From Haemaphysalis longicornis (lineage: Eukaryota; Arthropoda; Arachnida; Ixodida; Ixodidae), in the NCBI GenBank assembly GCA_013339765.2, contig CM023448.1, positions 27,604,551 through 27,668,550 of the forward strand: a stretch of DNA of 64,000 nucleotides, written 5' to 3'. The position numbers and the translations under genes were made by a program. Positions 51,401-63,095 of the stretch are shown here, piece after piece (within the stretch, counting starts at the first letter, position 1; each line of letters begins with the position of its first letter). The notes under the pieces were generated by a model, which searched no databases, had not been told where the DNA came from, and worked only from the letters and a program-made list of their open reading frames with translations.

Positions 51401-54400
51401 GCTTCTTTATTTATTTCTGCGTTCTTCCTGGCGTGTTATGCGTTTCTTGAACTATGTGAATATTTTAGGTCGGCAAATTGATACATAATTACAGATTTTA
51501 CGCTTTGCTGCAAGTAAGTGTTATTGGGCAAAATAGGAACATTTTTGGCAGTGTCACAACATGTAAATCGGCAACAGTAGAAATCGCACATAAATTTAGT
51601 CAGACAGCGACAGCTAGCTGAAAGGCCAGCCAGTCAAAGCTGCTGAAGTATATAAGCAGAGACAAAACTCAGCGACTCACGACCGATTTAACTTTGAGAC
51701 AGAAAAATGCGGCTGACTGACTGAGCCTTGATTTCCCGTGACACTACGGACAAGAGGGTCGGCTTGATTAGCAGCCGTAGCACAGCAAACTTGGCACATG
51801 TGCAGGCTGGAAAGAAAGAAAAAGCAAGCTGATATCAGAATACAACATATCAAATGTGACATTGTTTAAAAAATATTCTTTTTTGCTTATGTTCTGTTTT
51901 TTGTTTATTCTCTTCGGTGGTGATATTTAGCCCATTTTTAATTCCCTAAATGGTAATTTGATGACAAATTCTTAGCAAGAATACACTAATTCTCATTTGA
52001 ATACGTGTGTCATTACTTGAATTTTTAAGGCTGCATGTGTGCTAAATTATTTTTTCATGAACCATACCAGCAATGGTAGTAATTCAAAATATTTTGCTCA
52101 CATATACATGATCTTCTCTCAGTATAAAAAGTCACCTCATTTTACAGCACGTTCAGCACCAGCAAAAATGACTGAAGGCTGAACAAGTTTTATCTAAGTA
52201 CCACAAATGCCATGTTACCAGCCAAAAAAGCTATGCAATAAAAGCACCAATGACTTGGGTTTACTTATGAATAATGTTTGGACACCTATATAGCTTGCGA
52301 GCCTGTATAAGCAGGACACCTATGCGGTTGTCATTCTCATTCTCTGCCTACGCGTTTTGTCATGTATTGTGGAGTTGCAAGTAGCTGGCACACACGAGAA
52401 GCCCAACAATATGTTTTCGGCAATATACATGTCGACAGGACCACTGCTGTAAGAGGGAGGCTGCCTAACTCTAAAAAGTACTGATTATTATTTTGTTGTA
52501 AGCAGCTATTATGCAGCTTCGATGTCTGCTCTCTTTCAATTACCATCAGCTATTTTGCAAGGCCTTTTCAATACCTCGAAGTTGTTTTAGCTTTCGAATA
52601 CATTCATTGCTCAAACGTGCGAACGAAAGTTTTATCCCCCGCTTAAGTGGGGGAACATGTGAATCTCTCGCTTGTTTCTTTAAAAGACGAGAAAAATCCG
52701 AAATACTATCCACTGTTCTGAACGATGTCCAGGAAACAACTTGCCATAATTGATGGACAATTTAGGCTCCGATGTCAGCTATTTTAAACGCATAGTATTC
52801 TATGACTAGCAACACGTAGTGTTATACGGTTTCGAACAAATTTTCTTTCATGGTTTTTACCACAGCTGCTTTTTTCAGTGCAAAAAACCACTAATGCCAT
52901 GATGGGCATTCCGTAATAGTTAGCCCGAAAAAGAAATACCTATAAGCAAAACTCTTGCAACCTACTACCATTGGTTGCGTATTTCATGTCAACACTGCTT
53001 AGTATGCTGGCAAGGCGGCCTTGGGAAGACATATGGAAAAACACAAATGCACAAAGAAAAGTTACCGAGCCTCCTTAAAAATGTTCGGTTCGTTTCAACG
53101 AAAAAATAATGCAGATGCAGAAAGCAGGAGAGACTAAGCGGCACAGTAAAAGACCCTGCCTTGTGCTGCCGTAAAGGATGCTAAATACAACAAAACTAAA
53201 ACAGAAAGGATACTGTACATGTGGGGATGCCTGAGGCAAAGCAAAACAAAAGAAGCAAAGGGGTGAACTATTTTGTCATGAGCAGCACCAACAAACCAAA
53301 ATACACCATTGTAGTATCGTTTGTAAATAATCAGCTTCACAGTGCAAAACATACAGCCCAAAGGGACAAGAAAACACAAGACAGGCTCTGAAGTTAAACA
53401 AAAATGTGAAGCCAATAGAAACGCAAAAACAAAATTTAATTCAGTGAAAGCCTCGGGCATGATTGGGTTAGGTTTCTCTCGTTTTTTGTATGCATGCTGG
53501 GTATACATTTTTGTGCAACCCCAATACGTTTTATTTAGTCGGCATTCAGTCCTTTTCCCGTATTTTTTCTCCTCTGTCCTGACGGTTTTGTGCTGATTAT
53601 ATAGACATGCACAGCTGCAAAAACGGAATAAAGACGAATAAGCAACGATTGCTACACACTACGTGAAAATCCCTAACAAGCAGCTCTGTCCAAAAATGTT
53701 TTAAATAAGCAATGAACAAATATTTCAAAACTGGAGCTATACTAACAGCTTACGGTGTATGAGGAGATCTGTCAAGGAAGTTTAACAGCAACAGGTACAG
53801 ATAATGCATGTTGTCATAGTTATAGCTTTAATAGCAAGAAAAAAAACAACAAAACTTTTTGGAGTAATTTTTCAAGTTTCAAATTCCCCTATCAACGTGT
53901 ACTGCTATGGATAATTCGTCTGACAATTACAACCAATCAAACTTCGCACGCCCACATAATAGTCATCAGCCACAAATATATACGTGAAATATTTCCTTTT
54001 CTTTAGTGTTCATGCTCTTATTGGGGCAGCCAAACGTACACTGGCACTAAAGATTGAGTAGAAAGTGTTTACAATTTACACTAAATTCAATAGTCAAATC
54101 CCGTCAACCCTAAATTGGCTACCGTGGCTGAAAGAACCTCTCGAAATGGTTGGCATCATTCGAGGTTTAGCAGGACATCTGAGTCTCTACAAAAGTTGAA
54201 TATATACATACCTTTAGTGTGCAGTAAACAAATGAGAGTCAGCTTGTACCTTCGGTTCTTTAGATTGTATATCTATATCTCGCATTTGCAGTGCTACATT
54301 GTGTCGGAAAAGATCAAAACATCATAAATAGTTACCAAATACGGCCCTGGTGTAAGACTGCCTAAACACCTTCTAGAGGGTCCGTTGTGCATGTTGTGCA

Positions 54401-55496
54401 TGTACCAGCAAGACGAGGTCCATAAAAACCGTAAAACAAATGTTTTCACCCACTTTTGCATAGACTGACAAACCGTCGGTGATGCTCGATGAGGAAACAG
54501 CCTCGGTGCTTGAAGTAGGTCGCACCAAAAGTCATCTTGAATGCAAGTTGCACCAGTCAGCATTCTGTAACATGTAAGTAATTAGCAAACAACAGCGAGA
54601 CACCAGAATCATACTCTGCCTTAAACCTGCCAAATCCCTAATGCGGCGTTACTCTCATCACCAAGGTGTGTTGCACACTAAAATTAATTAGCCTAGAAAT
54701 TCCATAAGTGACAGAAATTTAACAGCCATTTTTGAATATATTTATTAAGTTCTGAATGGTTAATTTACGTTTGCGATGCTGCAGTTAGAGTACGGAGCGC
54801 CACCAGCGCTGCTCATATTACTGTACCAGTTACGACATGGGTGTAGTTCTGACGTTACAAATAAATTCGGGTTCAATACACGTTGTTAATTCAAAAATTT
54901 TACGACCAAACTCAGCGTTCAAAAAGATTGAACATTCAGTCGAAATGCGAAAAAGAGCATTTGGATGGCATTTTAATCTAATGCTGTGCGCTCGGAAATG
55001 ACTCCATTTATTATTTTATTCTAATGCTACACGCACGGCAATCATTCAATTTATTGTGCACGTTTTCTTAACCGAAAACTATTATAACGAAAAAAAAAAC
55101 GGTACCTGCAGAAACGAACCAAAAGCAAGGCCGCATACCATCAAGCTAAAAGTACACGGTGTGCGTGTAATGCATACACGAACCTATATTCGCACACGCA
55201 CTTATATTCGCACTCTCTATATTCCTTTATTTCATTTCATGTCAAAACATTCGGCAAGCAAAACAGGACAGGACACAAACACTTCACCAAACACAGGGCC
55301 AGAAATTGTGCGAGAATTGATTCTGTGGACACACGCAGCAGCCAGGTACAAAGGTCTACCGACAAATCTGCGTAACGCACAAAGCGAGTCGCTGAAAACA
55401 TTACGGCTAACCGCGTACGCGGACCGAAGTTCGAGAGCAACTCTGCTACGGTAAAAACGTATGACAAGAAAATAAGGTTCACTAGTACTCACTGAC
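51401..55496. other. AT-rich unassigned region, intron-like
   Basis: About 4 kb of AT-rich sequence without transposon motifs. Frames up to 124 codons (53508-53134, minus) are hydrophobic and overlapped by another frame. If the exon candidate at 55497-55616 is real, this stretch would be its downstream intron. I could not identify a continuing exon. Confidence 0.4.
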
Positions 55497-55616
55497 CTGC
55501 ACTACATGGCAGTATGTCTTTTTTTCGGTAGATAAATCCATGGTAGTCACATCACCGAAATAACGAAAGTTGAAGGCCTGCACACACGTGCCGTCCCCGG
55601 CCAGTAGCACGCGCAT
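55497..55616 (-). CDS. candidate first coding exon of a host gene (40 codons)
   Basis: The minus-strand frame from ATG 55616 encodes MRVLLAGDGTCVQAFNFRYF and then about 20 more residues (GDVTTMDLSTEKKTYCHVVQ). It ends at CAG|GTCAGTGAGT, a good match to a splice donor, at 55497/55496. An in-frame TAA lies five codons upstream of the ATG, so this Met is the first possible start. The peptide has balanced, non-repetitive composition unlike the noise frames around it, and it is too short to stand out as an ORF. Upstream (55.62-56.1 kb) the DNA is locally richer in CG, as at many promoters. Against it: the ATG context is poor, no downstream exon was found, and I do not recognise the protein. Confidence 0.3.
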
Positions 55617-56280
55617 CGATACGGAGTGCAGTTATTACAACTGTCGGACCATCGGACTCGCGGCGCAGCGACTTTCCTGCCTCATGTTCGTCTAAGGGAA
55701 AAACTAGTTCTTGAAGTGACACCCACCTTCATAAAAACGCGTTGCCGAATAGATGCCCAAGTGATTGGTAAATACTGATATTAGTTGCCAACTATATACA
55801 AGACAAGTTTGAGCGTGGTTTTTTTAAAGGAAACAAATTGTACCGACAGTCAAGATTAACGCATTTTGGTAAATTTCAGAGTCTATGGTGGAAACACAGC
55901 TGGCCTTGGGTTGCGGGCGTCGTAACTTTCGGGGTTTTTTTCTGAGGCCGCAACCACTTGCAGCGTATTTTCCGCGCTTTCGCGCGGCGACATCGTCCAG
56001 CGTTGACGGCGTCGGCAAAATGCATGGCGACATGAGCTGACACGGGAGCTACGCCGATGTCCATGCGCGCCAGATATCAGTGTGGACGCAGTGCAAGGAA
56101 GCATCGGAAAGCAGGCTACATCGTCCAGATTCCATGTTTATCTCCTGGTTTGGGGTGATTACTTTCGCAGACAACAATTTCATTTTAACCGGCGGTAATC
56201 GGGTGCATTGAGGCAAATTACAAGCTATTTCTGTTCGAAAGTGCGCATTGCTTTCTGGCTAGATAGGCTTTTATCGGGGA
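55617..56280. other. CG-richer flank, possible promoter
   Basis: Contains CGCGCTTTCGCGCGGCGAC near 55974 and other CG-rich patches in an otherwise AT-rich area. No TATA-type element could be assigned. Confidence 0.3.
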
Positions 56281-56327
56281 GATCGGGGGTTTGGGACAGC
56301 TTTTTGCGAGTTGACTATGGGAGATCT

Positions 56328-56600
56328 GACTACATCGCGTGTAGTGTTAGCATGATGGGCTTGTCTGCAAGATCGGTGCGTAACTAACAAAGTTTATCAA
56401 ATCCAGAAATCTTAGCGGCTCATTCAATTTCATTCGCGGCTACCGTAGCTTGCATTAGTGGAAAGATGAAGCGCGATAGGTTTTATTGGCTCAAAGAAGG
56501 GAGCTTTGGTTACATCAATTGCAGTATTACCATAATTGGCCTCACCTCCAAGATCGGTGCGGAAGAAACAAGTGTTATCACTGCCAAAATTTGTCAAATA
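56328..56600. repeat. 181-bp-spaced direct duplication
   Basis: A block ending AAGATCGGTGCG occurs at 56328-56380 and 56510-56561, with related flanks (GACTACATCGCGTGTAGTG / GGTTACATCAATTGCAGTA, then ...AAGTTTATCA / ...AGTGTTATCA). Confidence 0.65.
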
Positions 56601-57440
56601 CGAGCAAAATGAACCACTCGACAATATTTGTTGGAAGCCTCTGTTAGCAAACCAAATGCTTTTGCCAACGCCTGGTCTTCCGACGTGGTCTAGTGGTTTT
56701 GAGTTTGGGTGCTGGCGTTTTGTTTTGAAAGTCCATGGTTCGAGTCCTGGCAAAACCTCACGGTTTTTTTTGCAATGAGGGTGGCATGGGTTTTTTTTAA
56801 GCCAAAAAATGCAGATTACCTTCCCTTTAACCTACAAGTGACGTTCGATGGTAACCTCAGTATCAAGGAAGCCCCGACATTTGCTTTGCTCACACTTTGA
56901 ATTTATGAAGCTGCAGTCGGTACATAATATCAAGCTTAAACGAAGTAGCAAGTAAAGTTGAGCTGATCGCGTCTTCGTTCATCATCCTATGTGGTTTTGT
57001 TCAGATTTGACGGCAATGACCCCCCCCCCTTCGAAAAAAAGCTTACAAGGCTCGTTGGCAACGTAGCTTGTATGGGAAGGTTTGCACAAAGTCCCTGCCT
57101 CCTTCCGAGAGGATCGGTATTGAGCTACCGTTTTGAAGGTCAAAGGTTCGAATCTTCACACAAACTTGCTGTTATTTTTTTGGTTACAGTTAAATAACCT
57201 TTTTTACCAGCGTAAAAAAAGGGTTCCAGGACACGTTGCCTTTTAATCTACAAGTGAAGTCTCACTCTAACCGCAGTAGCAAGGCAGCGCTGAAAATTTG
57301 TTTTTGCTCACGCTTTGAATTCATGAAGCAGGTCGTACTTTTCATCTAGGTAGGACATCAAGTTGTAAGGAACTAAGTTGTTCGAAGTGCGTTTTTGTTC
57401 ATGAGGCTGTGTTCTTTTGTTCAGGTTTGTCTGTGATAAC
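56600..57440 (+). repeat. two tandem units of about 410 bp with tRNA-like head
   Basis: Corresponding blocks: GGTTCGAGTCC at 56737 and GGTTCGAATCT at 57145; CTACAAGTG at 56832 and 57248; TTTGCTCACACTTTGAATT and TTTGCTCACGCTTTGAATT; GTTTTGTTCAG at about 56994 and about 57413. The offset is 408-420 bp. Each unit has a box-B sequence preceded by tRNA-like sequence, then a T-rich stretch and a common body, which suggests a second tRNA-derived SINE-like family in tandem. Confidence 0.7.
56676..56758 (+). ncRNA. tRNA-like sequence (SINE head or tRNA relic)
   Basis: TGGTCTAGTGG (A-box-like) and GGTTCGAGTCC (B box) are spaced as in a tRNA gene with a long variable region, and the sequence is followed by a T-run that could terminate polymerase III. 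The arms do not fold into a convincing complete cloverleaf, so I read it as tRNA-derived rather than a functional tRNA. Confidence 0.45.
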
Positions 57441-57899
57441 TTGAATTACATATTGCAACATTTCAAAAATGGCCCGCAAACCTTCTTAGCAAGGACCAGA
57501 GTAAGACAAGTGCGTTTTTGTATCCCAAATATAGAGTGCTAATTACTGCATTTAAACAATGGAAAATAATTGCAAATGAACGATCAAAAATAACTAAAAA
57601 ATGGTGCAGATCGAGTACATTGAAACGTGCCCCGCAACGTTCGTCGACGCAGCGGTTGACGCGTGACTTCGCCGGTTCCATGCGTTCTCATGTGGTGGCG
57701 GCTTCTCGCAGCTCTCCTGCGGGATGGTGAGCGCCGTCAATCAACACCGACGCTCGCGCGACGCGTGACGCACGTGTATGTGTGTGTGCGCGTGTGTATC
57801 GTAGTGCCTGGATGGAAGGACGGCCGCTCGTACACACATGAGTTATGATGGCAAACAATATAAAATCTGGGGAGCTGGCTTATGATTGAGTTTTAATTC

Positions 57900-59210
57900 A
57901 CATAGTTTCTATAGAGAACTAACTGTAAAAATTTTATAGTCTTTTTGGAGGCTTTGATAAGTGAAACCTCAGTGAACTTTTATGGTGAAGTCAAAATAAA
58001 AATTCTACAGCCTTCATAGGGGCATTGAGTTGTTTAAGCTTACAGAGCATCTGTGGAGAAGTGACGGTAGAAATCGTACAGAGTATTTATTTATTTATTT
58101 ATTTATTTATTTATATACCTTAAGGGCCCAATAGGGCATTACATAAGGGGGGGGGGTGACATACAGCAGTAATAACAACATCAAATTGCTTCAAAAATGC
58201 AGGGTACAGAAATATAATCAGTCAGAATTCCAAAAAATACAGAAAAGACCACAACAAATATTCACAGAGCAAACACATTGCGAAAGCAGTACTTTTTACA
58301 CAAGAATGAGATTACAATGACTAAAATTGGTTATCGGTTTCAAGAAAAGCAAGTAACGCCGTTTGAAAAGTTGATTGCAGAGAGTGTGCGAAAACGCTAG
58401 CAGGTAGTGAATTCCACTCATTTATTGACAAAGCAAGAGGGGAAAATTGGTGTTTCTTTGTGCGAGAAAATACTGGTTCTATCTTATGATCATGGTCGAT
58501 ACGCATAGAAGTGTACGAAGCCGGGTGAATGAAAGTGCGACGAAACGGCGAATCAGTGTGGTATAACCTGTGGAAGAAAGATAAGCGGGAAAATTTTCTG
58601 CGCATGGCAAGTGGGGAGAGATTCAAAGTTTGCTTAATGGCTGACACACTTTCATAACGGGAATAGCATGACGAGATGAACCGTGCGGCTTTGTTTTGAA
58701 CCGATTCAAGCATCTCGGTAAGGACTGCTGTGTGCGGGTGCCATACTATTGCAGCATATTCTAGGGTTGGCCGGATTACTGCGTTATATGCGTGAAGTTT
58801 GGTGTCTTTGTTCGCGAGTTTCAAACGACGTTTAAGAAGGCCGAGCTTTCTCAATGCTTTCCCGGTTATATATTCTACATGGCTAGTCCAAGTTAAATCG
58901 AAATGAAGAAGAAGAGATTTAGAGATTATAGAGATCATAGAGATTTTGAAGAGTTCGCTCCTAATGAACTTTTATGGTGAAGTCCACACAACAATTCTAC
59001 AGAGTCTTTAGAGAGGCCTTGATTTGTTAAGTTCATAAAGATTCTATGGAAAAGTAACTGCATAAATTCTACAGAATATTTATAGAGGTTTAGAAGAGTT
59101 ACCGTTTGATGAATTTCTGTGGATAAGTAGCTATAAAAATTTTCTAGATTTTTTATGGGGGCCACTCCATAAGCTCAGAGTTCCTGATGAGTTTCTGTCG
59201 TGTTTTTTGT
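57900..59210. repeat. minisatellite, period about 73 bp, interrupted by a LINE
   Basis: Units start near 57905, 57972, 58045, 58963, 59039, 59111 and 59189 (spacings of 67-78 bp outside the insertion). The consensus contains GAATTTCTGTGGA, AAGTAACTG, AATTCTACAGA and TTTATAGAGGC. The third unit is cut after ACAGAGTATTTAT at 58090 and its second half resumes at about 58935 (ATAGAGATTTTGAAGAGTT). Confidence 0.8.
58084..58938 (-). pseudogene. 5'-truncated LINE, RT C-terminal fragment with (AAAT)n tail
   Basis: The minus-strand frame 58938-58321 is open for 205 codons: LHFDLTWTSHVEYITGKALR, LEYAAIVWHPHTA, MLESVQNKAARFISSCYSRY, SLQSTFQTALLAFLE. These are the thumb and C-terminal landmarks of CR1/Jockey-type RT. 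The catalytic core is absent, so it is a dead-on-arrival insertion. The 3' end, at low plus coordinates, is the tetranucleotide tract (ATTT)n at 58084-58113. The intact frame suggests it is younger than the other LINE relics. It sits inside one unit of the minisatellite. Confidence 0.85.
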
Positions 59211-61530
59211 GACTCCCTAAGATCTCCATAAAAACTCTTCAGAAATTCGCAATCCATTTTTGTGAGGGGGGAGCATGAAAAGAAGAGAGAACGAAAAAGG
59301 AAAAGAACAAGGAGTGGATATTTATATTGTCATGGGGCATAGAGCAACTAGACAAAATTACAGTGATGTAATGAAGTACACACGTTTATCGTGCCGACCT
59401 GGACGACTGAGTTATAAATACGCTTTTAAAGATAATACAAAATGGTATACTAATATATCGCTATTAGTCAATCATGGATTACTCAATGTATTACAATAAT
59501 AAATGTAATACTCAATGTAAATACTTTACTCCATTATTACGCAAGTATCAATTATTACTAAATTAGTACTCAATGTAATAGCAGCTACATGTAATACAAA
59601 TTGCAATAGCCACTGCATTACCCCAGAATCGATTGCATCTTGTGAAAAGGAGATTGAGTACTTTCAAACCCGCGGCACCATGTGGAGACAGTAAACTTGT
59701 GCCTAGAAATTTACAAATTTGTGTAACATATTTGTAATGTTTGCTTTTTGCTTTAGTACCTGGATAATAAAAATATGTGCTCTTTTCATTTAAGGAGTAC
59801 TTGAATTTTAGCGCTTGGTCGGTGCGCATCTTTCGTCTCCGTGTGTTCTCAGAATATTCTTCCTTTACTTCAGCGTGTCAGTCTCTTTTCAACCCTGAAG
59901 CCAGAGCAGACCTACATCGGAGCGAGCGACAGCGATGCTGCTTCGACACACACCGCTCGCTACCGTCCGTAACGATTGTCGTCGTTGGAACTGAAACAAC
60001 CTAAAAAACGGCACAATTTGGTTCGGCCATGATAAATTGCCCATCCTTTAAAACTTCGTGTCCTTATAATGTGTTTCGAGGGCACTTTTGCTCTGAGATA
60101 TTTAATCTGGAATAATGATTTTTTTATCTCTTAGACACAGTGCTCCACAATCGTCTTCAACCTCTAAACGTTTTTGTTTTGGTCTCGGTCTGCGTTATGG
60201 TCACTTCCAGTTTCTGGTGTACTGCAAAAACAAATAGAAAGGGTCACGAGAGCTTAAGCCACCTTCACGTATCGCTTTTTTTTAATACAAGGCACATTTC
60301 ACGAGTGATATACACAGTGCAACGCATCGAAAAATTTAAGATGCGCTGGACCTTACTCTAGGAAATCTGATTTTCTTTGCCATGTTTTGTAGTGCATGCT
60401 TACAATTTCCAAAAAACAGGCAAAGTAATATTTTTTTTTATTTTTCGCTTTTCAAGGTTATGGTGCACTCGGGAAAGCCCTCTCAGTCTTTAGGACACTA
60501 GGGACCTATGTCGAGTTAAGGGTAGTTTTAAATATCCAAATGATTTTGCAAAAAGAAAAAAAAATGATCCCGGGACATTTCCACCACGTGAAGCATTGGC
60601 AGGAGCCACGCAGTCGGTTAATAAGTGTATTCTTCACGCCTAGAGGTTTTTGCCCAGGGATGTGCAACCATTAGGGTGGGAATATATATAACTTTGCTGT
60701 AAAACTCTCGTGTCTTTGTAGCACGAAGCGTTGTAGCGCGAGAAATTGGAAAACGTGTCCCGGTGCGTTCTTTTAGTATGCGTTTTTGCGCACGGTGAGG
60801 AACGTTGTAGCCCGTGGAGTTGGAAAACGAGTATCCCGGTGTTTTACTACCGTGACCACATAGAACGGCACTGACGACAGCATACGCCGACAGCCCGATG
60901 CCCCAAGTTGCTTCGCCCCTAAAATTGGACAGTCTCATTGAGAAGTGCTGAAAAAAGACGGGCCTAATTCTATTACAAAGGGCTCGCTTTGGCCTTACAA
61001 CCAGAAAGAGAATGGTCAGAGAACTGGAGGAACCAATTAGGGGCGATTTTCGCGAGAACTATGGTTCTGTTTACTGGTATCATTAGTTGGTCTTGCGGAG
61101 TGTGATTTCCTTTTCGTAACAATGTAATATTGCCGACAAGAAGCGTGCGAGGCGTACGCGCATTGTTATCGGCACGAACAAAGGAGATGCGCTAGTGAAG
61201 TTTAGCCAGCGGACAACTTGAACGAAGGAGAAGGGCTACATGACCATTCACACCCATGTGGCGAAATTTTATTTGAGTTTAAAATATTACTTTGTAGAGA
61301 GACGTGCAACGTAATCTAGGGACGCACGGAGGAGGGACGTAGAGCCCGAGATTTCTAAAACAGCTGAAAAACGCCGGCAGCCAATAGAGGATAAATCGGA
61401 CGTCCACACAACACAAAATTATTTTTTTTTCAGCTCCAAGGTAGGCTATCTTCTGCTAAACCAGTCCCCACGAGGGCGAGCACAGTCCCCCCCCCCCTCC
61501 TTCCCCCTTCAGGAGCCGTCCCGATATCAA
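59211..61530. other. unassigned, with small repeats
   Basis: TACTCAATGTAATA-like motifs recur at about 59481, 59505 and 59566. A 74-bp-spaced duplication (GCGTTGTAGCGCG at 60728, ACGTTGTAGCCCG at 60802) precedes sequence shared with 38.8 kb. No coding motif. Confidence 0.4.
60725..60900. repeat. dispersed repeat related to 38.8 kb, with internal duplication
   Basis: TGGAAAACGTGTCCCGGTG and TGGAAAACGAGTATCCCGGT are 74 bp apart, and ACGCCGACAGCCCGA follows. The same order occurs at 38745-38850. Confidence 0.5.
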
Positions 61531-61532
61531 TA

Positions 61533-62649
61533 GAGAGTTTTAGAATAACGTATGGAGCCGTACGGATAACATTAGCGAACACTATTTTTTGCGTCGTTCA
61601 CACTGCGCATGCGCCTTACGTTAAGCCGTTTTTGCATTAAGCGGACGGAAGAACAGCGGACGCTATTTCATTAAAATAGCGTGCGTACGTGAGGCCTCTT
61701 GCGTTTGAAACATGGCGGCTAGTAGCGCGACAACCATCTACGGTTACGCTCATGTGTGGACAGTAATTTGCTTCCGATGGACAAATATTTTTGCTCCTGT
61801 GTTTTTATATACGTTAAGTGGTTAGCACGTTGCCCTCGCAAGCTCTTTATTGTCGTAACATCGCTTACTGTGCGAACGAAGCTTGCAGCCAAGCCAGCGA
61901 CCGAAGCTGTGTGTGTGTGTGTGTTGTGCGACGTTGTGCTTCTGCGGGTGGATTTTGTGGGTGGATTCTATGCACTGGATTATCTTTTTTAGAGTGACGT
62001 ACGACTCAACCTCGCTTCGTGTATGTGCTGCGTGCTTGGCTAAAAGCGTTCTCGGCTTGCGCGCCAAATTTATGTGACTTGCTCTTCGTCCGCGCAAAAC
62101 ACGCGAGAAGTGAGTGCCAAATTTACGACAGGCAGTCGGAGCAACAGATGCCCTGTCAATCGCGGTTCACACTTGTAACGAATGCTGTGACGTTGTGTTC
62201 GTTGGAAGCGCATCTCTGGATTGTTTTGAATTTGAATAAAACGTATGCGTTAAGCCAGGGCATTCGGTTCACAGCGTTCACTGCGATTGCACGAAAGAAG
62301 TGCCACGGGGCTCTCAACGCTTTCTTTATGGGACGTTCTTAGGTAAGGGAATATTCATGTCGTGTTATCGCGGTGTTGCATTCAATATTAACGGGAAAAC
62401 TTTTGTTTACACTCGTTAGGCTAGTCGCAAAATGTCGAAGCACTCCAGCATTCCGCTGGGCCCGTGGCAGATCAGCCGGCGATTCATTTCGCAAAACATT
62501 CGACAGATGGCGCCGTAAGGATTAGCGTGTCGCTACGCAAAGCTGATGAGACGCTCTACTGAAACTCCTCCCGCGTTGTTTACGCAGAGCGACGCAAAAA
62601 TTTAGCGTTTACCGTACACAAGGGCAACAAACGCTGTACTAAAAATCCC
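61533..62649. mobile_element. 1.1-kb DNA element with terminal inverted repeats and TA flanks
   Basis: The left end GAGAGTTTTAGAATAACG, a GTACGG block and TTTTTTGCGTCG (61533-61597) mirror the right end read on the other strand: GGGATTTTTAGTACAGCG, GTGTACGG and ATTTTTGCGTCG (62649-62590). TA dinucleotides abut both ends (61531-61532, 62650-62651). The TIRs are about 60 bp and imperfect. The interior holds a perfect 9-bp-arm hairpin (ACGCTATTT / AAATAGCGT near 61661-61683), a (GT)n run at about 61908-61924, an AATAAAAC signal near 62236 and a 107-codon frame (62019-62342) without a known domain. It is a non-autonomous TA-inserting transposon candidate. The family is not assigned. Confidence 0.55.
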
Positions 62650-62651
62650 TA

Positions 62652-63095
62652 ATGTCTCAACTCTTGTGTATATTGACACGTAGCCAAAGACGACGCAGCT
62701 GTCTTGAAGGAAAAACAAGTGTATTGCAGCGAACTTCTGCTCCCCTAACAAGTCAAAGAATACACAGGTGGAAAACAGCAGCCATGAAAAATGACGTGCG
62801 GAGACAGGGTTCGGCGAATCGAATACCACGGCGTCTGCTCTGTAGGCTTTTTATCTTTCGGCAGGAATGTTTCTCGAACTGTCGATTAACATCCTTAACA
62901 TTGTAGATAAAAGAAGATTGTTCTAGGCACGTTATGTTAGGGTGAAACAGTCTCCTTATCTGAATGAGCTATCCCGTGCGGCCTAAATATAAAGAATGGA
63001 ACACGCGCTTCGCTTGGGAAACAGATAACAGAGCCGTACGCGGCCTTGCAAAAAAAAACAAAAAAATATAAACAAACCCATACATAGTTCGCGGC
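62652..63095. other. unassigned, probable 3' flank or LTR of terminal Gypsy element
   Basis: No motif. It lies downstream (minus strand) of the Gypsy integrase and could include that element's LTR, but no second LTR copy is in the window to confirm it. Confidence 0.35.

Noticed and set aside
53134..53508. 124-codon hydrophobic minus-strand frame as a membrane protein
   Set aside because: Located in AT-rich, intron-like DNA where T-rich codons generate hydrophobic residues by chance. A plus-strand frame overlaps it and there is no family match.
54294..54564. Second exon for the candidate gene at 55497-55616 (acceptor CATGTTACAG|AATGC)
   Set aside because: The acceptor looks acceptable, but the phase-0 continuation hits a stop after ten codons, and the open frame there needs a different phase.
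61811..61850. TAAGTGGTTAGCACG as a tRNA gene A box
   Set aside because: No B box at tRNA spacing and no acceptor or T-arm pairing.
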